Source: Ectocarpus siliculosus (taxonomy: Eukaryota > Sar > Phaeophyceae > Ectocarpales > Ectocarpaceae). Taken from it: DNA of 41,714 bases. Below are positions 1 through 10,005 of the stretch, one piece after another (position 1 is the stretch's first letter; every line of letters begins with the position of its first letter). The translations under genes were made by a program, and so were the position numbers. Location: the NCBI GenBank assembly GCA_000310025.1, contig FN649740.1, positions 2,028,277 to 2,069,990 of the forward strand, in the 5' to 3' direction. Under the pieces are notes generated by a model. The model made no database searches, was not told the origin of the DNA, and saw nothing but the letters and a program-made list of their open reading frames with translations.

Positions 1-553
1 CTGCTCCTCCCGGGTACCTACGTTTTGGGCCGGGCGGGCGATATGGGGGGGGTGCGGCGGCGGCGGCGGGGATAGGAGTCGGCTCAGATGGTAGGGAGGG
101 AGGGGCACTGGGAGGGAGGGTTGGGCTCGTTCTCTTGTCTCTTGTCTCGGTGTAGACGACTCGTCGTGAAGAATATTCGCAACAATCAACATGGAATGCC
201 TCTTCCAGAGGAACGCTCCTGTTCAGCAGGATTGTCTGCTCACCTCACATGGCGATTTTGATCACGGTGTGCTCGTCTCTCTGTGCCTCCGGCTGGAACA
301 CGGACACCTATCCTGCAGTACAGACTGCCCAATAGGCCAAACACAACACTTCTTGGGGACTACAGCAGAAAGCCTCCTTTTTTCGAGAACCTGAAATGGA
401 ACTCCTTCCGCACAGGAACTCGGGCGGAGCGTCTGTGGAAACAACGTGATTGGAAGTATGCATACTACTTTGGAAAATAGGCAGCATGCGTACGCTGCTT
501 CTCCTGTGTAGAGGGACTGCCTCCCGCAAAGGTACCGTAAAAGTCTGGCACCG
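1..553. other. Gene-free stretch, GC-rich at left edge
   Basis: I see no supported gene here. The first ~120 bases are G-rich with short GCG and GGGA runs, as in a 5' leader or CpG-rich upstream region, but no exon can be tied to it. The short ORFs on both strands overlap each other and show no family motif. Confidence 0.4.
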
Positions 554-643
554 GTCGGGAAGATGGCACCGGGGTGCGCAAAAAAAACAAGAACGACGTG
601 ATTTAACTGTCGGTGAGATCGCACATCGTATGATCTCACCGAC
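554..643. repeat. Small inverted-repeat element, GTCGG-GAGAT family
   Basis: A ~90-bp unit begins with GTCGGGAAGATGGCACCGGG and ends with a perfect 12-bp palindromic arm pair: GTCGGTGAGATC at 609-620 and GATCTCACCGAC at 632-643, with an 11-nt loop. The outer left end (GTCGGGAAGAT) resembles the inverse of the right end. It shares the GTCGG-N-GAGAT and GCACCGGGGTGC words with the element at 1221-1391, so the two look like members of one small non-autonomous family (inference). Confidence 0.5.
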
Positions 644-1220
644 CCTCAAAATCTAAGGTTGAGCTCTTTTTGAAGCTGCTGTAACAGAGATACATGTGCG
701 TACCTTTTGACATGTGGTGACGGTGTCAGCGGAGCGCCACTCCTTAATGTGCGCATGTACGGTCGGCGCGGTTCACGCGGAATCGTCTGTTGTTTTCATT
801 TAATCGGTATGGAAGTTGCAAACCGTACACCACCCAAGCACGCAACATACAAGCCATAACCTACCCCAACCTTAGGCAAGGAAATCTAGTGTACTGATGC
901 TTGCGCACTGGTATTCGTAGAGAGGAAGACCGAAACGAACGTGGGAGACAAACCTCATACCACCGTATGTACGGGTACCCCAGATGGAAACCTCACCGGT
1001 GTTTGTTGTCTTTTGTCACGCCATGACCAAACTCGCATTCATCCCATGGACCATATGGAAAGCTGCTACGTGCCAGCCTACGTTGTAGGGTTCACCCACA
1101 TCGTCTGCTTGTGGATACCTACACTGGTCGACGAGATGGTACCGGGGTGGGTGCATTCAGCACCGCCGTGCGCTATTTAGAAGTAAGACCGCCGTGTGTA
1201 CTTGATTGGGCATCGCACGG
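644..1220. other. Intergenic stretch, nothing recognised
   Basis: No exon, RNA gene or repeat could be supported between the two small inverted-repeat elements. Confidence 0.4.
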
Positions 1221-1391
1221 GTCGGAGAGATAGATAGCACCGGGGTGCCGGTGGAAGGAAACGATTTATTAGAATTTCCACGCCGGGGTCGGAGAGATCG
1301 CACCGGTCGGAGAGATCGTATTGGGGTGCGATGAAAACCACGAAGAAAAAACAATGAAGAAACCCATCGCCCCCAGTGCCATCTCTCCGAC
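1221..1391. repeat. MITE-like element, GTCGG-GAGAT family
   Basis: The left end GTCGGAGAGAT (1221-1231) is matched by its exact inverse ATCTCTCCGAC (1381-1391). The similarity continues inward with GCAC-GGGG words on both sides. Two further direct copies of GTCGGAGAGATCG lie inside, at about 1289-1320. No coding capacity. The structure fits a miniature inverted-repeat element with partly duplicated ends; no convincing target duplication was seen. Confidence 0.5.
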
Positions 1392-1998
1392 TCTTTGCGG
1401 CGTGTACCAAAACTGCTGCACTATTGTGGTAAATACGAGATTTGGTTGAATCCATCAAAAATCGTCGTCCAATACGCTACACAGCACATCAAAGACGCCC
1501 CCTCAACCCTTCACCGTCCCCTCACTCCGCTACTCCGGTGGTGCTGTGTCTCATGCGCGAGCTCGAAGATTGGCTGTTTGCTGCGAAATCTGCGATAAAG
1601 ACTGCACGATTCGGCTCTCATGTTCTCAAAGGTCATGCTGTGGGATAACCCGTAGCACAGAAGTTGTACTGCTGTAAACCTTAACCTACGAGACGGCAGT
1701 CACCCGCAGCAACTCCGCTCACTTGGATGTTGCAATTGTGGCTACTCTCCTCCAGTTTTAGGTCGGTGTGGCCTGGGTATGAGTGCAACGTCTTGATCAC
1801 GTTGATCAGTTGAGCTGCTAAGCTGTCTGCTGGTCCACACGGTGCACTCGAACTCGAGACAGCAGCTCTTTAGATTTGGCGGAATCTCGCCCGTACCGGC
1901 GGGCAAGGGGTGTGTGTCGATCTACAAAACGCACCTGCCCTGAACAACAAGGTGTTTTCTCCTAAATCCCTCCTTCTACGTTGTGGTGTACACTTCGA

Positions 1999-2040
<42 letters not shown>

Positions 2041-2648
2041 TTGGTTGAACGGGCTTACTGCTGTACACACACGTAGAACGGCTCCTGCGGCAACTGCTGC
2101 CGTATACTAAAACTGCCTTTTGCGGTTGTGAATTCAAATAACGTGTTTCGTGATACGGGTACAATAGCAGCAGCAGTTGTGTGCACACACCAATTCTTAG
2201 AGCCGCATTGCAAGCTCTCACCCGCAAAACATGTACCCTCTCTACCACACAGGAAGAGAGTCCCCCCCCCCCCTCTCTCTCTCCCCAGCGGCGCTCACCA
2301 TGCGTCGGCTGCATCGGTCGGCTGCCGTGGCTGTTTGGTTGACCCTCGAGGCGGCGGCGGCCCACCGCCGTTCCATCCCCACGATGGCTGCTCTCCAGCT
2401 GTCAAGGAACAAGTCGACACCAGGACTAGCAGCAGCGCGGTGGCGCCACCACGCCCGCAACGCACCCCAGCTGAGCGCATGGTTGCGTATTTGGTGTACT
2501 TGAGACTGGCTGTCCAACTCGTCTCCATCTCCAGGAGGGGCTCCGTGGGATGTGTTACTTCCAGTGCGGGGGTCATTTTGGGAGTGAGCGGCAGCGGCAG
2601 CAGCTGAGCGCGGCCCTCGGTGTCAGCTGCGTCTTGTAGCATCCAAGC
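1392..2648. other. Upstream region of the 2.6-kb gene
   Basis: No exon supported. It contains two copies of the dispersed word TACTGCTGTA (1667-1676 and 2056-2065), a long AG microsatellite, and C/CT-rich and CAG/CTG-rich stretches just before the ATG at 2649. The promoter and 5' leader of the plus-strand gene should lie here, but no TATA-like box can be assigned. Confidence 0.4.
2001..2038 (+). repeat. (AG)n microsatellite, about 19 units
   Basis: Uninterrupted AG dinucleotide run read directly from the sequence. Confidence 0.95.
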
Positions 2649-5600
2649 ATGGAAGCCAACAACGAACCAGGCCGGCTGACTGCTGTGTTGCAGTCGTCCA
2701 TCACCAGCAAGCTAGCAGACAGTTCCTGCTGCTGCCACTGTCGAAGACAGAAGAGGCGGACAGCAGCAGTATACAGACGAGCCGCGACGTGGCTGCCTGC
2801 TATGGCCGTTGTTGCACTGCTGCTGTTGATCGTCCGCTCCTTGCCCGGGGCAGAGGCCGCCGGGTTCTGGGGGCTGGGGAGCGGGAGAGCGGGGCACGGC
2901 TTTCTAGTCGGGTCGGATGGCCCAGATGATGACGACATGGCTGAGGTTTTCGCGAAGTTCCAAGAGGAGCAGGTACACAAACTACGCAGGCCGTGTAGCC
3001 AGCGCGCCACCCGCGCCCGTCAAGCACTGACTGCTGTACATCCTGTGAGCAGCAGCAGCAGCAGCAGCTGCAGCTCGTCGTTGTCTCTCGATCATTGTGC
3101 TGCGGTGCTCTCTTCCTCAAGAGGGAATGATTTGACGCTGTGGTGTTACAAAGAGCGAGGACGCTCATACACTACATACATTTACGGCCCGCCGAACAGC
3201 GATGTGTGAAGCCGCCGTTGCGGTCCTTGTCGCTGAAGCTATGTATGCGTATGTAGCTGTAGAACCAACTCTCATTTTTCGACCGCCCAACGAGGGTACC
3301 GATTGGGTACGTTCGGGCTAAGGCCATCGAGAGTGCCTCCGGCGTGATTGACCTTTCGCTGCCAACATGTATCTTGTGCACGAAAACGTCGAGACTTCGA
3401 GACTCCCGTATGTAGCATAAACGGACATCTCGAAGAGTTGTGTTGAGGACACAGACACAGGCTACCGTCAGAGACAGGAGCCGGTGCCGCTGCAGTGTTC
3501 CCCTACTGCCAAGGGCGGCTATTTCCTTTTGTGAGATGTAACGAGGAGAGAGGGAGAAAGAGTGACCAGCAGAGGGTAGAGGAAGGAGAGTCGAAGACTC
3601 TCCGCCTCCACTCTCGGCAGGTGATTTTTCGCAACCGCTGCTAAAAGTGCCGTAGGAGGAGAATTCACCTGGGGAATCCGTTCCGCAGAGGTAGACGAGT
3701 GGAGGCGGAGAGTCTTCGACTCTCCTTCCTCTACCCTCTGTTGGTCACTCTTTCTATCTCTCTCCTCGTTACATCTCACGAAAGGGAATGGCCACCCTTG
3801 GCATTAGGGGAACACTGCAGCGGCACCGGTTCCTCTTTTCACCCGCGAGGAAAAAATGAAATTCCACAATGTCAAGAAATGATAACTGCGTACCGAATCC
3901 GTTGTGGTTTGGACATCGCGCCGCCTGATAAAGCTTTGTCTCCTACCCCAGCTGAACAAGGAGATCCAAAATCGCCCAGTACAACCAGGAAACGAAAACG
4001 AAAACAGGCAGCGAATCCTCCTGAAGAACCTTCACCTCGAAAATTGGTTGCGCAAAGTGACTCTGAACCACCTATTAATAGCAAAACCAACAAACGACCG
4101 AGAATTCCTCAAAGGAATCGACATTTACCCCAGTCGCCTTCTGCTGAGGACCAAGGTGATGTTACATTGCGTCTGCTCTGTAAGCAAGGTCGGATTCAGG
4201 GCCGTATCCCCGAAGACGCAAACGATACTTGTAGTTGCACGGGGTTTTCGGCCCCCTACCACTCTTATGACTTTCCACTTTGTCAACGACGTGGGACTCA
4301 ATTTTCGGTTGAGCTTCGTCGGGATGGTCTAGCTCGGGCAACGTAATCTGGCGTCCTAAGAAAAACTCGGAAAGTTTATCAAGGTCCGGCGCAGGTGGCG
4401 TCTTCCTCGCATAATATTGTTTAATGTGGGCTAAATGGACCGAAGCCTGTCCGTCTCCACGCTCGGTAGGTGGTCAAAGACGATGGAAGAGACAGATAGA
4501 TCTCAACGATGTGTTACTTGTGACTCTCTCCCGATGGCAAGTTACCCCGATGGATCGTATCCTCCTAACTCTGTATGTGCACAAATGGTTGGTTGGTTGT
4601 ACTTCCGACAGGTGTCCTCCACACTGTAGGCACATGCACAGCAGTCAAAGAGGTACACTGCTGTGAACCAAGAAAAAGTCTACAGAACCACTCGTATCGG
4701 ACGCCACACCCCGCGCGCGACCACCCCACTGTCTTCCGCCGATTTTCTGTGTTTCTTTCTCTACGCAACGCCCGACGTGTCCTCAGCTTTGGGAGGACGT
4801 CGAATATGCCGGCATGGAGGTGCTGGAAGAGGAGGTCGCTGAGAAGAAAACGAAGGAGATATTTGCGCAAGTCGCCAAGGGTTGCTCAGTCGGGGCACAG
4901 ATGACCCTCATCATGGGCGGAGGAGCTCTCTTGTTCAGGTGCACGGCGCTGGCTTGCCACCAAGGATATTTCAAACTCGTATGGTGTAACGGTTTGCGTG
5001 TCCCCAATAGATACTGGCACGGTCTTTCAGAAGCAGAATTGAATCCTCGGTGAGATGTTCACACTCCACGGAAGCAGTAGAAGGGCAGGCTCTATTATCT
5101 GTTGCGTCACTTGTCGAATACGAAAGCACTGATGCGCACCGTACGTAGCCTCTACTAATACCGTCTATTGGTTCAGTGAGTTATTCATACCCTTTTTCTA
5201 TCTTGTGCTATTGCCCTGCGTCTCTTTCGATTCTCCTCTTGGCCGTATGTAGCCCGAAGCAAAACGCCTAACAAGCGTCCTCTCCCCGTATCGAGAAGCT
5301 CTACAACAAGACCTCTCTCTCCCCACTGGGGCACGATGTACCCACTGGCGGCAGGCTGCTCCCGATCCTGCTAGGCCACGACCTAGACGACGACGAAGGC
5401 GACGACGCAAACTCCCCTTACCTGTTGCAGCTAGACGGCGACCGGCCGCAGCACGCCTCGCTGGACCTCCCGAGAGGCCGCCGGCAACCGCTCTTGACCA
5501 ACGTTCCGAACGAGGATGCGGGGGTGCGATTGCACGGGGAGGAGACAGAGGGCGACGGGACTGCCGTTGTTGTAGGTTTGGCGGTGGCGGAGGGGGAGGG

Positions 5601-7087
5601 GGAAGGCGGCGGTGGGGCCTTGGTAGCGGAGGCGGGCGGAGGGGTTGTCGTGGCGACGAGAGACGGTGCGGAGGAGGAGGAGGAGGAGGAGGAGGAGGTC
5701 GGGGATGTCGACGTTGTCGTTGAGACTCGGTTGGTGAGTGAATGGACTCGGTGTCTTCCCACGCCGCGCCGCCATGCCCATCTTCGAGCAGGCGGTTTCT
5801 CTTGCGGCAGCAGCGAGCTCGTTGTTGCCGCAGAAGAATCCTACTGTAGCACCAGGCCGAGGGTAGCAGACGCACGTATGATGGGGTTGTCCTCCCCAAG
5901 TCGTTCCAACCTGTTGAAGCCTTGCATCGTGAAGAACTTGTCGGTGTCTTTCATTGTGGCGGTATTCATACGTGCCGGTCTTGGCACTAGCAATGCGCGA
6001 CGACACGCGTACCTTCCGGTCGCGATGCTCCTCATGACCTCCTGTGCGCCAAAGCTCCAAAGCACGCTTTTCCGTGTTTCTTTACTGGATGATTTGTCGC
6101 TGCGTCGCTGATGGCATGTTGAAGGGCGCGCACCGTCGGAACGACACCAAAGGGTCTCCACAACGCCCCCCCCCCCCCCCCCCCCCCGAAGGCAGACGTT
6201 CACAGTATTTTTGAGGAGACCAACCCGGTTCTTCCATCAAGCCTGTGTTTGCCTGAGCCGGTTGGCCTTGCGTCTTTCCTTCTGTTTGGTGGCAACTGGC
6301 TTACCTGCCGGACGTGCCTTTATCGCCTTCCATTTGTTTCGTGGTAACTGGCTTACCGGTCTGCCTTCGTCCGCCCGTCCGTCCGTGGACACGTGCTTCT
6401 TTTGTGCCTGCCGATGACAGCGAGTTTCCCTCAGAAAGGCTAGGCGGTTGTCTCGGCCCTTCCTGAAGGCCATGGCGCCCCCGCTGGCCTTGCTGCTGGT
6501 GGCGCGCCTGGCGCTGGGGACCGTGTTGGCGCGGAGGATAGACCCGACGCTCGAGCTTCTCTTTGGCGACGACGTGATGGACTTGTGAGTGTATTTGTTT
6601 TCTCTCTCTCTCTCTCGCTCTCTCTCTCTCTCTTGCTTGGATGGTTGTTGTTGTTGTGCTTTTGTTGTCGCCATCCTTCACGTACAGCGCTTGGGCGAGT
6701 TGTACACTAGTACCAGCCCAAAGTGCATCAATCCAAGGAGGGGGGGGAGGTGTAACGAAGGCTTGACAAGGGAAGAACACACAGAGAGAGAGAGGGGGTC
6801 TATTTTGTGCGTTGCCCATGCCACTTGTTGTCTCGCGTTTTTCTTTTCCTCTGACGGCCGTTCCCCATTTTCTTGGGTGGTGGCCGCGCTGCCTGCCAAC
6901 CAGGTACTCCACCAACAAGAAGGTGATCAACAAGGTCGACATGCCGTTCGCCAAGGACGCACAAGACGTGCCGGGACGGAAGAAAATGAAGGGGAAGGGG
7001 GTGCAGCGACGACCGCGACCAGACGGCGAGGAGGGTAGAGGAGGGGAGGGAGTCGAAACGGAAAGCGAGCCGGAGGCCGACTTGTAG
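2649..7087 (+). CDS. Unrecognised membrane-type protein, five exons
   Basis: Hand-built exons are 2649-2972, 4787-4938, 5355-5733, 6421-6584 and 6904-7087. They join in frame on GT-AG borders to give 400 aa. An equally in-frame variant uses 4787-4978 joined to 5296-5733 (433 aa). The ATG at 2649 follows an in-frame TAG at 2637. Exon 1 has a basic start and a hydrophobic core (AMAVVALLLLIV, ~residues 51-62) ending in a possible signal-cleavage region. Exon 2 carries a charged helix (LEEEVAEKKTKEIFAQVAKG) and a short hydrophobic run (MTLIMGGGALLF). Exon 3 is acidic/Gly-rich with a poly-Glu tract. Exon 4 has a third hydrophobic run (MAPPLALLLVARLALGTVLA). Exon 5 is a basic then acidic hydrophilic tail ending ESEPEADL. 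The three hydrophobic segments suggest a membrane protein, possibly secretory or plastid. I recognise no family. Exons 4-5 are the firmest join; the exon 2/3 borders are uncertain. Confidence 0.6.
3475..3835. repeat. Fold-back element with ~139-bp inverted arms
   Basis: Arms at 3475-3613 and 3697-3835 are reverse complements with only about nine mismatches in ~138 aligned bases (counted by eye), around an 83-bp loop. The inner ends read CGCCTCCACTC and GAGTGGAGGCG. It has no coding capacity. It lies in intron 1 of the five-exon gene and would make a strong hairpin in that pre-mRNA. It fits a fold-back or MITE-type transposon; no clear target duplication was seen. Confidence 0.8.
3846..4346 (+). 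other. ORF of different composition inside intron 1
   Basis: An open frame runs from just after the fold-back element to a TAA at 4344. Its middle (about 3880-4180) is visibly more A-rich than the local exons and uses A-ending codons (AAA, CCA, GAA). The product is hydrophilic, with two basic clusters (TTRKRKRKQ and KTNKRPRIPQ) spaced by Pro/Ser/Glu-rich sequence, like a nuclear-localising DNA-binding or structural protein. No domain is recognised. It could be the remains of a mobile-element or viral ORF, or chance. There is no good start codon within this segment. Confidence 0.3.
6166..6187 (+). repeat. C22 homopolymer
   Basis: Run of 22 cytosines in the intron between exons 3 and 4 of the five-exon gene. 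Length calls in such runs are error-prone. Confidence 0.9.
6601..6633 (+). repeat. (TC)n microsatellite
   Basis: TC run broken once by a G, 16 bases inside the intron that begins at 6585. Confidence 0.95.
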
Positions 7088-9308
7088 TACACGTGGTCGG
7101 GCCTTTCTCACAAAGGACGGGTCACTGATTTTGCGTGCGCGTCGTTGCAACCTCTCGTTGATTTTCGCTGCTCGTGGTGTGCGATACCACGGCTTTTTTC
7201 TGCTGCTACCGGGGTACAGAAGTCGTCGTAAAGATGCGAACAGGAATTGCTTTTGCTGTGGCGGTAGACCTGATTTCTGTTTGTTCGTCGAAGATTTTGC
7301 GCAACCTTTGTGCTGTTACGAGTATCGATCGCTCCTGTAGGTGGCCGAGGCGATCTTCGACTCTGTACCTGCCCACACTTGGACACTCCCTCGGTGCGTT
7401 GTCCATTGTTGCTTGGCATGCACGGGATGGCGTGCCCTTCTATTGCCCAGGAGTTCATCATCAGGTATCGCAGCAGTCGTGCCCCCCTCTCGGAAGTACC
7501 TTCGAAGTAAAGATTTGCGTTTGTGAACACTGCCAAGGTGGCCACCACACCCCGTCATTGTAGGCCGTAGCCTACTTTCACCTCTTGCTGGTCGGGGTTT
7601 GAAGAATTCTCCCTCCGTATTATGGCCTTGTGCGTCCAGAATTGCACCGAAAGGTGCAAGGATCGACTTCCAGAACAGAATAAATGGGAGAGACAACAAG
7701 TAATAAAAGGGGGTGGCCCAGGACCTTTTGTTGGGTATGGTGAGGCGAGGGTGTCGGGAGAGACCTTTACCTTTTCTCGTTTGAGGTGCAGCTACTGCTT
7801 TGGATCTCATCGCCGGGGTCGGTCGTGAATATTGTGCCCTCCAGAGGAGGAGAGGGACCTCTCGAGCTTCATCTTTGCCGAGCGTCGTGTGATTTGCCGC
7901 AAAGCAGTTTTTTGCCTGTATTGTTCATTCCTTCAGCGAGGCTTGGTCTTCGAACAAACCCTGGCTCCCCGTTGCCCCTTTTCGCCTCCTCGTGTTGCGT
8001 AATGAAAAACGCCACATTTGCCATCCTGGTGGATATGTTTCGATGGTTTCGGCGGAATCGACCCGCTTGTGCGCTGTCACTTCGTTGCGATGAATTAACC
8101 CGATGCGCTGCGAATCTAGGAACGGGATGGCTTTGTGCGTGGGCAAATTATGCCGTTTTCCCCCCGTCTTCCTCCCCAGTGTAGACCTTATTCTCGCTTC
8201 GCTTGTACTGCAATATTCCTCCTTTATAACTAACTACTCTACTAATTAGGTTTGCCAATCGTTGTTGTTTGATCCAGCAAGACTTCCGGCAGATCGACGA
8301 GGAGGGGGGTAGGTGGGAGCGCCGAGTGAAAAGACCCAAACTGTTTTTCGACACATTTTATTACTGACAGCACCCTGTATCGTTGCTTAGCTAGATTAGA
8401 TCTCTTCTACGAAACCATTAACTCGTACCATTTGCACGCGATTCTTGTTCTACACTTTATCTTGAACGTTCCTACAGTACAGCCCACAGGGTCTACAGCA
8501 GTAGGGGGACAACAACGAGAAAACCGCGACACCAAAGAGAAAATATCTCCAACATTATCTGTCTGGCTGCCATTCAGTGCGAAGCACTCGGTTAAGCACT
8601 TATGACCACCTCTCTCTCACAACAACCCTGACACGCTAGAGCCTCCCTAGAGCTTTAATTGTTCGGATAACATACATAACATACACACACGACGCACGAG
8701 TTACCGCAGAGCAATCCCGACAACAGCTATCTGATCACGACCTCACGTCTCATCGAAACACATCTTGCAGGATGCGTTCTTATGGGCAACGAAACCGTCC
8801 GGGATCCCACTCCTTCCACAATGCCACGCCCGCCAACACCACGCTTATATGACACACACCCTTGTTATAGGCTTACAGCACAAAGTAGACCGGGGCTATT
8901 TATAACACCTCCTCACACATTTCAGCGATATAGCCTAGTGTCCTCTCCGTCACCGAAACACTTCCATAATTTGTAGAACACTCACGCTGCTGATTTTTTA
9001 CACACACACAACTAAATCTGCTCTGCACGAGACCAAAAGTAGTTCTGAACCATCGAAGTACTGAAGCTGAAAACGTAACACAGGAACAAGACAAAAAAGG
9101 CTGCCCTAGAAAATGATACTAGGTCGCGTTTGGTTCGCACTCTTCAGACACCCGGAGACACCCAAGAAAACATCCTATTCTACAAGGCCCTTAACCTCCC
9201 CCTCGCAAAAAATGATCATCACCTCCGGCCGCCACCCGTGACTCCGGCTCGCCAAGGGAGCAGGTCACCTCGTCTCACGGGCCAAAAGCAAAAAAATCGG
9301 CCACGTCA
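7088..9308. other. Intergenic stretch between convergent genes
   Basis: No exon supported. It lies between the 3' ends of the plus-strand five-exon gene and the minus-strand Gln/His-rich gene, so it should hold both 3' UTRs. From about 8200 the sequence becomes more A/T-rich. One copy of the dispersed word TACAGCAGTA lies at 8494-8503. Confidence 0.4.
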
Positions 9309-9827
9309 TCAATACACGTGGTGACACTGGCAAGGGTATCGGCAGCAGCGGTTGCAATGACCCTGGAATTCGTTCACGAAGGGCACCTGAGGACGAATCA
9401 TCTGGGGGTGGATTCTTTGAACGGGGACCATCTGAGGAGGAGGCAGCAACACGGGGGGCGGGGGGCATTCGACGGGGACGAGGATGACCGGTGGTCTTCC
9501 TTGCTGCTGCTGCTGCTGCTGCTGCAGCTGCTGCTGCTGTTGATGGTGCTGCGCGTGGTGCTGGGGGTGGTGGTGCTGGTAGAATTGTTGCTGGTACGGA
9601 TGATGCTGTTGATGCTGTTGGTGACCGTGCTGTTGCCAACCCCCGGCCTGAAACACCTGGCCGTGGCCGTCGTCCTGCAAGGCCCCGTGGTGAGGAGCAT
9701 GCGGCGCAACCCGGTGCTGCTGTCGTGGTTGAGGCTGCTGTGGCTTCGGCTGCGTCTGCGGCGGGAGCCTGGGCGGCGCCGGGACATAGGCCGGTCGAGG
9801 GTTTCTTCCTTGCTGCTCGAAGCCCAT
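9309..9827 (-). CDS. Gln/His/Pro-rich protein with Cys-rich tail
   Basis: From an ATG at 9827 the minus strand is open to a TGA at 9309-9311 (172 aa). The middle is strongly Gln/His-rich with a polyglutamine run coded by CAG repeats, flanked by Pro-rich stretches. The C-terminus is different: HCNRCCRYPCQCHHVY, a cluster of five Cys and three His that could bind a metal. An acceptor-like pyrimidine tract and CAG lie about 15 bases upstream. A possible upstream exon with an ATG at 10005 and a GTGAAT donor would splice in frame, so the start is uncertain. Low-complexity Q/H proteins are common in brown algae, and some are transcriptional co-factors, but no function can be assigned. The opposite strand is also open but would read only as poly-Leu/Ala. 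Confidence 0.55.
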   Translation of the reverse strand: MGFEQQGRNPRPAYVPAPPRLPPQTQPKPQQPQPRQQHRVAPHAPHHGALQDDGHGQVFQAGGWQQHGHQQHQQHHPYQQQFYQHHHPQHHAQHHQQQQQLQQQQQQQQGRPPVILVPVECPPPPVLLPPPQMVPVQRIHPQMIRPQVPFVNEFQGHCNRCCRYPCQCHHVY

Positions 9828-10005
9828 CGTGTACGGGGTCTGGATATATGTAGTGAGAAGCACACAGGACGGTCGAGGAAGATGTGGTACACAAGGGGGT
9901 CAGGGCGAAAGTAGGATTCACCAGGACTTCGGGTGGCATGTTGGCGAAGAAGTGCGCAAAAGGAGTCGAAAGTATAGGTGAAGGACAACCTGATGGTGAA
10001 GCCAT

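Noticed and set aside
5276-5720. Alternative plus-strand frame through exon 3, almost all Arg/Gly/Cys
   Set aside because: Highly biased frame-shift shadow that does not join the next exons in frame.
5198-5899. Long minus-strand ORF (233 aa) opposite exon 3 of the five-exon gene
   Set aside because: Arg/Pro-rich composition from the complement of a GC-rich exon. It lacks splice partners and motifs, while the plus strand gives in-frame joins.
9318-9914. Plus-strand ORF (198 aa) opposite the Gln/His-rich gene
   Set aside because: Poly-Leu/Val from CTG repeats with no credible start or splice context. The minus strand has a structured Cys-rich end and a stop.
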